Shown here: piece after piece, positions 17,445-25,620 of the stretch
How positions within the stretch are numbered: position 1 is the stretch's first letter
Layout of the letters: the number at the start of each line of letters is the position of its first letter
Assembly (NCBI GenBank): GCA_964001305.1
Contig: CAXFAI010000019.1
Coordinates: 124,001-188,000, forward strand
Reading direction: 5' to 3'
Origin: CAJXMH01 sp964001305
Lineage (GTDB): Bacteria; Bacteroidota; Bacteroidia; Flavobacteriales_E; Vicingaceae
Length of the DNA: 64,000 nt
Notes under the pieces: generated by a model
Told to the model about the DNA's origin: nothing
Seen by the model: the letters and a program-made list of their open reading frames with translations, nothing else
The model's database searches: none
Program-made: the position numbers and the translations under genes

Positions 17445-19064
17445 ATGACTAACCTCTTAAAATATTTTTCAAAATACGGATTGCTTCTCTTAATCCCTCT
17501 GATTTATTGGATAGTAAGTTTTGCGCTACACTTGAACTGGGGTAGCTTTTATCAAAATACGGTTGACCCAGAATACACTCTCATTTACAATGGTGTAATT
17601 GTAAGCACAGGTAGTTTTGCCATAAATTTTATACATCACCCTGCTACGCCAACCATCTTTATCGCCGGTTTAAGCAGCTTGATTTGTCGTGTTTTTTCAG
17701 CGCATTCTAGTTTTGTTCAAGATTTCATTACTGAACCAGAAAAGTACATCCATGCGGCTCAGTTATTACAACTTTCTATCATTGCTCTTTTTTGTTTTGG
17801 CTTTGCTAAAAAATTAAAGGACGAAAATGTTTGGAAACCTAGCTCTTGGATTGTGCTTCTTTCCTTACTTAGTCATCAAAGTTTAATTGAAATTTCTGCA
17901 CGATTTCTTCCAGAGACAACTCTGATTATTCCCCTATTTACCATAATGGTTTTAATCATTCGCTACATAGAGTTTGGTGAACAAAATCATAAACAATTTC
18001 TTTGGCAATTTCCCTTATGGATTGGTTTTGCTATTGCTTGTAAAATTCATTTTGCACCTCTAATCTTAATTCCGTTTGTCTTATTGGCAAACTCCAAAAA
18101 ATCATTTTGGTTGTTAAGCAGAAATACGTTTTTAGCCGTTTTAGTTTTTGCCTACCCTTTGTTTACAAATCTCAGCGCATCATTCACTTGGTTTTCAAAT
18201 ATGGCTAGCCATACCGGTAAACACGGTCAAGGAGATTCTGGAATCATAAGCACCGAAAATTTCAGCCAACATTTAAGCTTGTTGATTGAACATCATCCCG
18301 TATTTTGGATTCTGCTAATTCTCAATGTTTTTTTGCTAGTTCATTTAGTTACTAAAACTAATTTATCGGCTAAAATCTTAAAATTGCGAAAATCACTTTT
18401 CAGTGTTTGTTTGGTTTTCAGCATAATTTTAGCACTAGTTCTCAAGCACTTTGCGTTACATTATTTCATTCCATTATATATCTGGATTGGTATATTGATT
18501 TACTTTCCTAGCTATTATCTTTCTTCTCAATGGAAATCAATTCAAAAGAAAGTTATGATTGCTTTAACGGCATTCGTGGTCATATTAATCCTTTTTAATA
18601 TTCAAGAGTCTCGGCAAGTTTACGAGGAGCGTCAAGTGTTATTAAAGGAGCGTAATGAAATTAAAACCAACATTGACCAAATAGTTCCTCAAGGTGCTGC
18701 CCTCATAGTTAATGCCCCTCATTGGGGAACTCCTTTTCCGGCCTATGCCCATTCTTTTGGTTTCATGCACACATACAAACGCAAAACCTATTTTAAACAA
18801 GCATTGAAACAAGCTTATCCTCATTTTTATTTACAAGTTGGTTGGATGCCTGAGTACAATCATTGGGATGAGTTCATTAGCTTGGAAGAAATTTTGAAGA
18901 AAGAAAAGAAAGTATTTTTCTACAATCAGCTAGAAACTGCTGAGCCACGTAAACTCCAAAATCAAATAGAAGCTTTAAAGGCAAAAGGAATAAACATTGT
19001 ATTCCAAAAGCTATGGCAATCAGACCAAAAAGTTGAGCTCTATCAATTGAGTTTAATCTCCTAA
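17445..19064 (+). CDS. Multi-spanning membrane protein, possible GT-C glycosyltransferase
   Basis: A 539-residue protein with about ten to eleven membrane helices and a soluble C-terminal ~130 residues. The first large loop carries DPEYTLIYNG, which resembles the acidic loop motif of GT-C type lipid-linked sugar transferases, and a later loop holds HHPATPTIF. No confident family assignment is possible. The C-terminal part has an alpha/beta look (GAALIVNAPHWGTPF). It follows the TMTC-like gene with a 9-base gap and is probably in one operon with it, which supports a joint role in surface glycan or protein modification; this is inference. Confidence 0.6.
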   Translation: MTNLLKYFSKYGLLLLIPLIYWIVSFALHLNWGSFYQNTVDPEYTLIYNGVIVSTGSFAINFIHHPATPTIFIAGLSSLICRVFSAHSSFVQDFITEPEKYIHAAQLLQLSIIALFCFGFAKKLKDENVWKPSSWIVLLSLLSHQSLIEISARFLPETTLIIPLFTIMVLIIRYIEFGEQNHKQFLWQFPLWIGFAIACKIHFAPLILIPFVLLANSKKSFWLLSRNTFLAVLVFAYPLFTNLSASFTWFSNMASHTGKHGQGDSGIISTENFSQHLSLLIEHHPVFWILLILNVFLLVHLVTKTNLSAKILKLRKSLFSVCLVFSIILALVLKHFALHYFIPLYIWIGILIYFPSYYLSSQWKSIQKKVMIALTAFVVILILFNIQESRQVYEERQVLLKERNEIKTNIDQIVPQGAALIVNAPHWGTPFPAYAHSFGFMHTYKRKTYFKQALKQAYPHFYLQVGWMPEYNHWDEFISLEEILKKEKKVFFYNQLETAEPRKLQNQIEALKAKGINIVFQKLWQSDQKVELYQLSLIS

Positions 19065-19124
19065 AATAGATACACTTAATGGTATTTTAAAAAGCAATGT
19101 TTTGACTTCTTAAATTTGAAGGAA

Positions 19125-20009
19125 ATGCAACGGAAAACATTTTTAAAATATCTTGCTTTTGCCTCAGTAATTCCTGCTGCTATGAAATTAAATGCATTAA
19201 AAAGTTTTAGTCAAAGTCTTGGAAATGGGCCCAAAATGCCGGCTTTATTTATTGGCCATGGAAACCCCATGAATGCAATTCGAGAAAATGAATTTGTTGC
19301 TGGCTTTCGAAAAGTCGCTAGGAATATTGATATTCCTAAGGCCATTTTAGTTATATCAGCTCATTGGGAAAGTCGAGGCACTTTGGTAACCGCTATGGAC
19401 AAGCCCAAAACGATTCATGACTTTGGAGGGTTTCCAGAAGAACTATTTCAACAACAATATCCTTCGCCAGGCTCAAGTGAATTGGCCAAACAAATTACAA
19501 CAATTGCTAAATCTACCCCAGTACGTTTAGACTATGATTGGGGTTTGGATCATGGAGCTTGGACCGTTTTAAAACACATGTATCCCGAGGCAAATATTCC
19601 TGTAGTTCAACTAAGTATTGATTATACATTAAGTCCAGAAAAGCACTATCAATTAGCTCAGGAATTAGCTGATTTACGACAACAAGGTGTTTTAATCGTT
19701 GGAAGCGGAAACATGGTTCACAACCTACGAAAAGTGGATTGGCAGCGCATGGATGAAGTTGGACATGCTTATGATTGGGCGGCGGAAGCAAAACAAAGCA
19801 TGAATCAAAAAATACTTAGTGGACAACATCAAGATTTAATTCGATTCTCGGAACAAGGAGAAGCTTGGAAGCTTGCTATTCCAACTGCAGAACATTATAT
19901 CCCATTATTATACACACTTGGTTTGCAATCCAAAAATGACGACATTCAATTGTTTAATGACAAAGCCGTTGGAGGCTCATTAAGCATGACAAGTGTTCGA
20001 ATTGGGTAA
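19125..20009 (+). CDS. ygiD: 4,5-DOPA dioxygenase extradiol-like protein with export leader
   Basis: A 294-residue member of the LigB-type extradiol dioxygenase family (YgiD-like). Metal ligands expected for the family are visible: GHGNPM (His45), SAHWES (His80), GSGNMVH (His199) and AEHY (His257), plus HDFGGFP and DHGAW. Unlike E. coli YgiD, it begins with about 35 extra residues whose start MQRKTFLKYLAFAS resembles a twin-arginine leader (R-K-x-F-L-K), with a hydrophobic run behind. Export through Tat or as an anchored protein is plausible. The ATG at 19125 is preferred over a TTG at 19116. The substrate is unknown; DOPA is only the family name. Confidence 0.82.
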   Translation: MQRKTFLKYLAFASVIPAAMKLNALKSFSQSLGNGPKMPALFIGHGNPMNAIRENEFVAGFRKVARNIDIPKAILVISAHWESRGTLVTAMDKPKTIHDFGGFPEELFQQQYPSPGSSELAKQITTIAKSTPVRLDYDWGLDHGAWTVLKHMYPEANIPVVQLSIDYTLSPEKHYQLAQELADLRQQGVLIVGSGNMVHNLRKVDWQRMDEVGHAYDWAAEAKQSMNQKILSGQHQDLIRFSEQGEAWKLAIPTAEHYIPLLYTLGLQSKNDDIQLFNDKAVGGSLSMTSVRIG

Positions 20010-20133
20010 GTTAACATTTTACATTCTTTTTCTTTTTGTGGGAATAAATCCCAATATGGCATTGGCTCAAAAGCCCATTTGATTACATTAGATGCCAAAT
20101 AGTTCTTTTAGTTAACTACTAAATTTGTTTTTC

Positions 20134-20691
20134 ATGGAAATAGAATTTCTACACAGTGTTATCAAACAATTTGAGTATTACAAGTCAGTAGGTGAAAAGA
20201 CTTTTAATCAACTTGAGGAACAAGATTTGTTTTGGCAATACAATGAAGAATCAAACTCAATCGCGATAACGGTTAATCACTTATGGGGCAATATGCTCTC
20301 CAGATGGACTGACTTTTTAAATTCAGATGGAGAAAAGGAGTGGCGAAAAAGAGATTTGGAATTTGAAGATGTAATTCAAAGTCAGGCAGAATTAGAGGCA
20401 AAATGGGATGAAGGATGGGCCTGCTTGTTTACAGCATTGAATAGCATAAATGAAAATAATTTCAATCAAAAAATATTCATTCGTAATCAAGAACACAGCA
20501 TAATTGATGCCATTCACAGACAGTTGGCGCATTATGCCTATCACATTGGTCAAATTGTTTATGTAGGGCGCATGATTAAAGGTAAAGAATGGAATAGCTT
20601 AACCATTCCCAAGGGTAAATCAGCTGATTTCAACGCTAAAAAATTTGCTCAAGGAAAACACAGTGGTCATTTTTCAGATGATTTGAAATAG
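20134..20691 (+). CDS. DUF1572 / DinB-like protein
   Basis: A 185-residue four-helix-bundle protein of the DUF1572 branch of the DinB-like superfamily. Likely metal ligands are the histidine of SIAITVNHLWGNM and those of AIHRQLAHYAYHIGQIVYVG. Members may be thiol-dependent transferases, but this branch is uncharacterised. The ATG at 20134 begins the typical N-terminus (MEIEFLHSVIKQFEYYK); an earlier TTG at 20125 is less likely. The next gene starts 6 bases after its stop. Confidence 0.85.
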   Translation: MEIEFLHSVIKQFEYYKSVGEKTFNQLEEQDLFWQYNEESNSIAITVNHLWGNMLSRWTDFLNSDGEKEWRKRDLEFEDVIQSQAELEAKWDEGWACLFTALNSINENNFNQKIFIRNQEHSIIDAIHRQLAHYAYHIGQIVYVGRMIKGKEWNSLTIPKGKSADFNAKKFAQGKHSGHFSDDLK

Positions 20692-20697
20692 GAAATT

Positions 20698-22128
20698 ATG
20701 AGAAGCCTAATTATAAAATTGAGTGCTATTCTAATTAGCATTTTGATCGCCTTACTAATTGGTGAATTGATTTTTAGAGCACTTCTTTTTAGCAATTTTC
20801 AACTTTCTAAAGACATTAAAGACCCATCCCTTTTTACAGAATTAATCGAGCACCAAGGTGAAACTATATTTACTGATGATTACTTTAAGCTTCGTTTTCT
20901 TTTCGACCCAAATTACTCGCACCAATTAAATCATAGCACTTTGGGATGGATGGGCTCTTTTTACGGAGCTAGCTACAGACATTTTGATGAGGATGAAATC
21001 AAAGGTCGTCGGCCAGTTCTCATTTATGGTGACTCCTTTGCTCATTGCATTGATAGTACCACTTGCTTTGAAGAGTTTCTAAATCAAGATACAAGCTTTA
21101 ACAAAAACCACTACTTCTTAAACTATGGAGTTGGCGGTTATGGAGTGGACCAAATTTCCATATTACTAGACTCAACCATAGACCTTTATGAGAAGCCTTT
21201 TGTGGTTTTAAGTCTATTAACGTATGACTTGGACCGATCCATGTTAAAATTTAGAGACGCACAAAAGCCCTACTTTGAACTAGCAAACAATTCATTGGAT
21301 TTAAAAGCAGTTCCTTTATATGAAAGCAATCAGAAATATGTAGATGAAAACCCACCCGCCATTACTTCTTACTTATGGAATCGGTTTAAAAGCAGTGATT
21401 TCAACTTTTTTGAAAAGAATGACTTAAAATACAAAGCCGAAGAATATGTAGAGCATTCTAAACAACTAAATACTGCTATAATTGATAAAATGATAGCAAG
21501 CATGAAAGAAAGAAATATCGATTTTGTCTTTCTAATCTTTCATAAAACAAGCAGTAGTTTAGACAATTGGCGATTAAGCTTTCTTCGTCAAGTATTATCA
21601 GAGAGAGAGATTCCTTATTTTGTAGACAGAGAGCTATACCACGAAGTAAAAACAGCTGGCTTTACTGAAGACTCCATTTTTACTATTGTAAATGATGGAC
21701 ACCCTACTACCACTGCCAATAGTTTGGTCGCACAAAAAATCAAGGATATTATTTTAGATAAAGAAAAAAGGGAAAGATTAACAAAAAATCAATTAGCATG
21801 GAGAGATCCCGCATATGTACAATTGATGGTGTATGAAGAGGCCATTGTAAATGACCAAGATTGGTTTAAAACCGTAGCCAAACAGGCAGTAGAAAAAGGT
21901 ATTCCAATTGATAGCTCAGTTTACTTAAATGCAAGGTATATGCTAGAAAGTGAAAGTAAGCTGACTTTAAAAGATATTCACTTCTTTAAAAATCAAATCA
22001 AAAATTCTGATAGTTGGCTCAATCAAGTTGAACAAAAGGCTATAGAGAAAAACATAAGCCTTGATAGTATGATTCAACTGGATGCCGAGTATATGTATGA
22101 CCGGCACTTAATTTCATTCGATTATTAA
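20698..22128 (+). CDS. Membrane-anchored SGNH/GDSL hydrolase-like protein
   Basis: A 476-residue protein with a single N-terminal membrane anchor (residues 5-30) and an external domain. Motifs fit the SGNH hydrolase fold: block I YGDSFAH (Ser113), block II-like GVGGYGVDQ near residue 148, and block V DGHPTT near 333 providing Asp and His. The order matches a Ser-His-Asp triad. The last ~100 residues form a separate acidic helical tail. Such proteins often de-acylate or acylate surface polysaccharides. The gene is downstream of DUF1572 by 6 bases. Specific substrate unknown. Confidence 0.7.
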   Translation: MRSLIIKLSAILISILIALLIGELIFRALLFSNFQLSKDIKDPSLFTELIEHQGETIFTDDYFKLRFLFDPNYSHQLNHSTLGWMGSFYGASYRHFDEDEIKGRRPVLIYGDSFAHCIDSTTCFEEFLNQDTSFNKNHYFLNYGVGGYGVDQISILLDSTIDLYEKPFVVLSLLTYDLDRSMLKFRDAQKPYFELANNSLDLKAVPLYESNQKYVDENPPAITSYLWNRFKSSDFNFFEKNDLKYKAEEYVEHSKQLNTAIIDKMIASMKERNIDFVFLIFHKTSSSLDNWRLSFLRQVLSEREIPYFVDRELYHEVKTAGFTEDSIFTIVNDGHPTTTANSLVAQKIKDIILDKEKRERLTKNQLAWRDPAYVQLMVYEEAIVNDQDWFKTVAKQAVEKGIPIDSSVYLNARYMLESESKLTLKDIHFFKNQIKNSDSWLNQVEQKAIEKNISLDSMIQLDAEYMYDRHLISFDY

Positions 22129-22217
22129 GAATTTTTTACTTGAATACCTTAATCTTAAACAACTCCCTCCATTGCTTGTTAAGTAAGATTGCCTCGATTT
22201 AAACGATTTTGAAATAG

Positions 22218-22225
22218 TACTTTTG
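22218..22225 (+). promoter_or_regulatory. Probable -7 promoter element of mfd
   Basis: TACTTTTG matches the Bacteroidota sigma-ABfr -7 consensus TAnnTTTG and lies 10 bases before the mfd start codon. No -33 TTG at ideal spacing is present (the nearest is 26 bases upstream), so only the -7 element is supported. Confidence 0.55.
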
Positions 22226-22235
22226 CAGCCCTATT

Positions 22236-25200
22236 ATGCGATTAGCAGATTTAAAAGAACGCTACCAAAACGACCCCCGCTTTTCTTCCATTGCGGAGCA
22301 GTTTCGTAATGCCCAATTATCTCATGTTCACTTAAAAGGTACCGCAGGAAGTTTTAATGCTTTGGCGGCTTATGGCATCTCGAAGCAATTGCCAGTTCAC
22401 CAATTTTTGGTACTTCCAGATAAAGAAGAAGCTGCTTATTTTTTGAATGATTTAGAAGCTTTAGTTGGAGAAAGAGCGCTGTTTTATCCGGCTTCATATC
22501 GCAGGGCATACGAGCTTGAAAAGACAGACAATGCCAACATACAATTAAGAGCAGAAGTATTGAATAAAGTTGCCGCTAGAGAGCAACAGTACTTTATAAT
22601 CAGCTATCCAGATGCACTTTCTGAATATGTTATTACTGAAAAAAATCTTCAGAAAAACACCTTAGAAATTAACTTAGGAGATGACCTAAGCATTGATTTC
22701 TTAATTGAAACATTGAATGAGTACGAGTTTGAACGTGTTGATTTTGTTGGCGACCCAGGTCAATTTTCAGTTCGAGGGGGAATTGTAGATATCTATTCTT
22801 TTGCCAATGAAAACCCCTATCGCTTGGAGTTTTTTGGAGATGAGATTGACTCCATCCGTTTATTTGATCCTGCTTCTCAGCTTTCAATTAAAAAATTAGA
22901 ACGTATTGCCATTTTGCCCAATGTGCAAAACAAAAGAGTTGAAGAAAGTCATGTTCCCATTTTTGACTTTTTACCAACCAATACGCTTTATTGGTTTAAA
23001 GATTTTAGTATTTGTCGTGATAAAGTGGACAAAATGTTTATTAAAGCCGAAGAAGCTTTTGATAACCTCAACAGCCCCACAAAACACGATCGCCCTCAAG
23101 ACTTATTCATCAATAAGGATGAGTTTATTCGCTCTTCCTTAAAGCTAAACACCATTGAATTTGGTCAGCAGCATTATTTTGAGGCAAATTATACAGCTCG
23201 TTTTAAAATCAGCCCACAGCCTGCCTTTAATAAAAACTTTGAACTACTTTCTGAAAACCTGCGCAACAATACAGAGGAAGGGCTTGAGAATATTTTAGTG
23301 GCAAACAATGCCAAACAAATTGAGCGATTATACTCGATTTTTGAAGATTTGGGTAAAGAGCATGAAATGCAAACTTTACTTTTTTCAATACATGAAGGAT
23401 TTGTGGATCATGAGCAGAAACTGGCCATTTACACCGATCATCAAATCTTCAATCGCTATCATCGCTTTCGACTTAAAGAAAGTTTTAAGAAGAAAGACCA
23501 AGCCATTACGCTTAAAGAGCTTAACAATTTAGAACCTGGCGATTTTATCACCCATATAGACCATGGAGTTGGAAAATTTTCTGGTCTTGAAAAAATTAAT
23601 GTAGACGGCAAGCAACAGGAAGCAATTCGAATCTTGTATAAAAATCGAGATATTTTATACGTTAGTATTCATTCTTTACACCGCATTTCAAAGTTTGTCA
23701 GCAAAGATGGCACACCACCTAAAGTAGATAAGTTAGGTTCCGATTCGTGGAAAAAAATCAAGCAGAAGACCAAGAAAAAGGTTAAAGAAATTGCTTATGA
23801 TTTAATTAAGCTTTACGCTGAACGTAAATCGAAAACTGGTTTTGCGTACACACCTGACACCTATCTACAAAACGAATTAGAAGCTAGCTTTTTATACGAA
23901 GACACCCCAGATCAATTTAAGGCGACACAAGATGTAAAGCAAGACATGGAATCTGAAATCCCAATGGACCGTTTGGTTTGTGGCGATGTTGGATTTGGAA
24001 AAACAGAAGTTGCCATACGAGCTGCCTTTAAAGCGGTAACCGATAGCAAGCAGGTGGCGGTTTTGGTTCCTACAACTATTTTGGCTTGGCAACATTATCA
24101 AACCTTTAAAAATCGTTTAAAAGGATTTCCCGCAAAGGTCGATTACATTAATCGTTTTAAAACTAAAAAGCAGCAAAGCGAAACCTTGAAGAAGCTTGCC
24201 AATGGAGAAATTGACATTTTAATTGGAACGCATCGAATCGTTGGCAAAGACATAAAGTTTAAGGACTTGGGCTTAATGATTGTAGATGAAGAGCAAAAAT
24301 TTGGAGTAAGTGTAAAAGACAAGCTTAAAACCATGAAGGTGAATGTGGATACCTTAACCTTAACAGCAACACCAATTCCAAGAACGCTTCAGTTTTCTTT
24401 AATGAAGGCTCGAGATCTTTCTGTGATCAATACTCCCCCACCCAACCGACAGCCCATTTTAACAGAGGTTCACACTTTTAATGAAGAGTTAATTCGAGAC
24501 GCCATTCAATATGAAGTTAGTCGTGGTGGACAAGTTTTCTTCATTAACAACCGTGTGCAAAATTTAAAAGAAGTTGCTGGTTTAATCCAACGTTTAGTTC
24601 CAGACGCTAAAGTGCTTACCGGTCACGGACAAATGAGTGGCGATGAATTGGAAGAACGTATGATGGCCTTCATCAATGGAGATTATGATGTATTAGTAGC
24701 CACTACTATTATAGAAAGCGGTTTGGATATTCCAAACGCCAATACCATTATTATTAATAACGCTAACAATTTTGGCTTAAGTGATTTACACCAAATGCGT
24801 GGTCGAGTTGGTCGCTCAAACAAAAAAGCCTTTTGTTATTTACTTGCACCACCAACGGTTTCTTTAACCCCGGAGGCTAGAAAAAGACTTCAAGCCTTAG
24901 AGCAATTTTCTGATTTGGGCAGTGGTTTTCAAATCGCTATGAAAGATTTGGATATTCGAGGAGCAGGTAATTTGCTTGGCGCAGAACAAAGTGGATTTAT
25001 TTCAGAAATTGGTTTCGACATGTATCAGAAAATTCTGAATGAAGCCATTCAAGAACTGAAAGAAACGGAATTTAAAGACCTATATCAGGATGAACCGCAA
25101 GCCTTTGTTCAGGATTGTGCCATTGAAACAGATTTAGAAATCCAAATTCCTGATAGCTATGTTACCAACATATCCGAACGAATAAATTTATACAAAGAGC

Positions 25201-25565
25201 TTGACAACAGTGAAAAGGAAGAGGAAATTACCGCTTTTGAAGAAAAATTAATCGACCGTTTTGGCCCAATTCCAGAGGCTACTCAAGAAATGATTAAAGC
25301 TGTTAAACTACGTTGGATTGCCAAAGAAATTGGTTTAGAAAAAGTGGTTCTCAAGCAGCAAAAAATGGTTTGCTACTTTGTTTCAAATCAAGAATCCCCC
25401 TATTTTCAATCGCCTGCTTTTAGTAAGGTTTTACAGTATGTGCAACAAAATCCAAATCGCTGTAAACTTAAGGAACGCAAAGAAAAGCTAAGCTTAGTTT
25501 ATGAAGGTGTAAAAAGTGTACAGCAAGCTATGGAATTGTTGAAAGGAGTTTTAGCTGAAACATAA
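22236..25565 (+). CDS. mfd: Transcription-repair coupling factor
   Basis: A 1109-residue Mfd, which displaces RNA polymerase stalled at DNA damage and recruits UvrA. The order is N-terminal UvrB-like domains (about 1-330, FVGDPGQFSVRGGIVDIYSF), an RNA polymerase interaction domain (GDFITHIDHGVGKFSGLEKI), and helicase domains with Walker A GDVGFGKTEVA near 582, DEEQ near 684, and later motif VATTIIESGLDIPNANTII; the C-terminal domain contains RINLYKELDN. Length is near normal for Bacteroidota. The ATG at 22236 is supported by the start of the N-domain (MRLADLKERY). The gene's last 71 bases recur downstream at 28858-28928. Confidence 0.97.
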   Translation: MRLADLKERYQNDPRFSSIAEQFRNAQLSHVHLKGTAGSFNALAAYGISKQLPVHQFLVLPDKEEAAYFLNDLEALVGERALFYPASYRRAYELEKTDNANIQLRAEVLNKVAAREQQYFIISYPDALSEYVITEKNLQKNTLEINLGDDLSIDFLIETLNEYEFERVDFVGDPGQFSVRGGIVDIYSFANENPYRLEFFGDEIDSIRLFDPASQLSIKKLERIAILPNVQNKRVEESHVPIFDFLPTNTLYWFKDFSICRDKVDKMFIKAEEAFDNLNSPTKHDRPQDLFINKDEFIRSSLKLNTIEFGQQHYFEANYTARFKISPQPAFNKNFELLSENLRNNTEEGLENILVANNAKQIERLYSIFEDLGKEHEMQTLLFSIHEGFVDHEQKLAIYTDHQIFNRYHRFRLKESFKKKDQAITLKELNNLEPGDFITHIDHGVGKFSGLEKINVDGKQQEAIRILYKNRDILYVSIHSLHRISKFVSKDGTPPKVDKLGSDSWKKIKQKTKKKVKEIAYDLIKLYAERKSKTGFAYTPDTYLQNELEASFLYEDTPDQFKATQDVKQDMESEIPMDRLVCGDVGFGKTEVAIRAAFKAVTDSKQVAVLVPTTILAWQHYQTFKNRLKGFPAKVDYINRFKTKKQQSETLKKLANGEIDILIGTHRIVGKDIKFKDLGLMIVDEEQKFGVSVKDKLKTMKVNVDTLTLTATPIPRTLQFSLMKARDLSVINTPPPNRQPILTEVHTFNEELIRDAIQYEVSRGGQVFFINNRVQNLKEVAGLIQRLVPDAKVLTGHGQMSGDELEERMMAFINGDYDVLVATTIIESGLDIPNANTIIINNANNFGLSDLHQMRGRVGRSNKKAFCYLLAPPTVSLTPEARKRLQALEQFSDLGSGFQIAMKDLDIRGAGNLLGAEQSGFISEIGFDMYQKILNEAIQELKETEFKDLYQDEPQAFVQDCAIETDLEIQIPDSYVTNISERINLYKELDNSEKEEEITAFEEKLIDRFGPIPEATQEMIKAVKLRWIAKEIGLEKVVLKQQKMVCYFVSNQESPYFQSPAFSKVLQYVQQNPNRCKLKERKEKLSLVYEGVKSVQQAMELLKGVLAET

Positions 25566-25573
25566 AATAAAAC
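25479..25573 (+). repeat. Direct repeat, copy 1: tail of mfd
   Basis: Positions 25479-25549 and 28858-28928 match over 71 bases with two differences (T25510/C and G25541/A); then copy 1 has 11 extra bases (25550-25560), and both share CATAAAATAAAAC (25561-25573). This copy encodes the real Mfd C-terminus (KLSLVYEGVKSVQQAMELLK then GVLAET). The pair brackets 3.3 kb holding one T9SS gene. Confidence 0.95.
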
Positions 25574-25620
25574 CCATTCTTTCGAGTTAGTGTAGCAGTT
25601 ACCAATTCTAGCTACTACTT

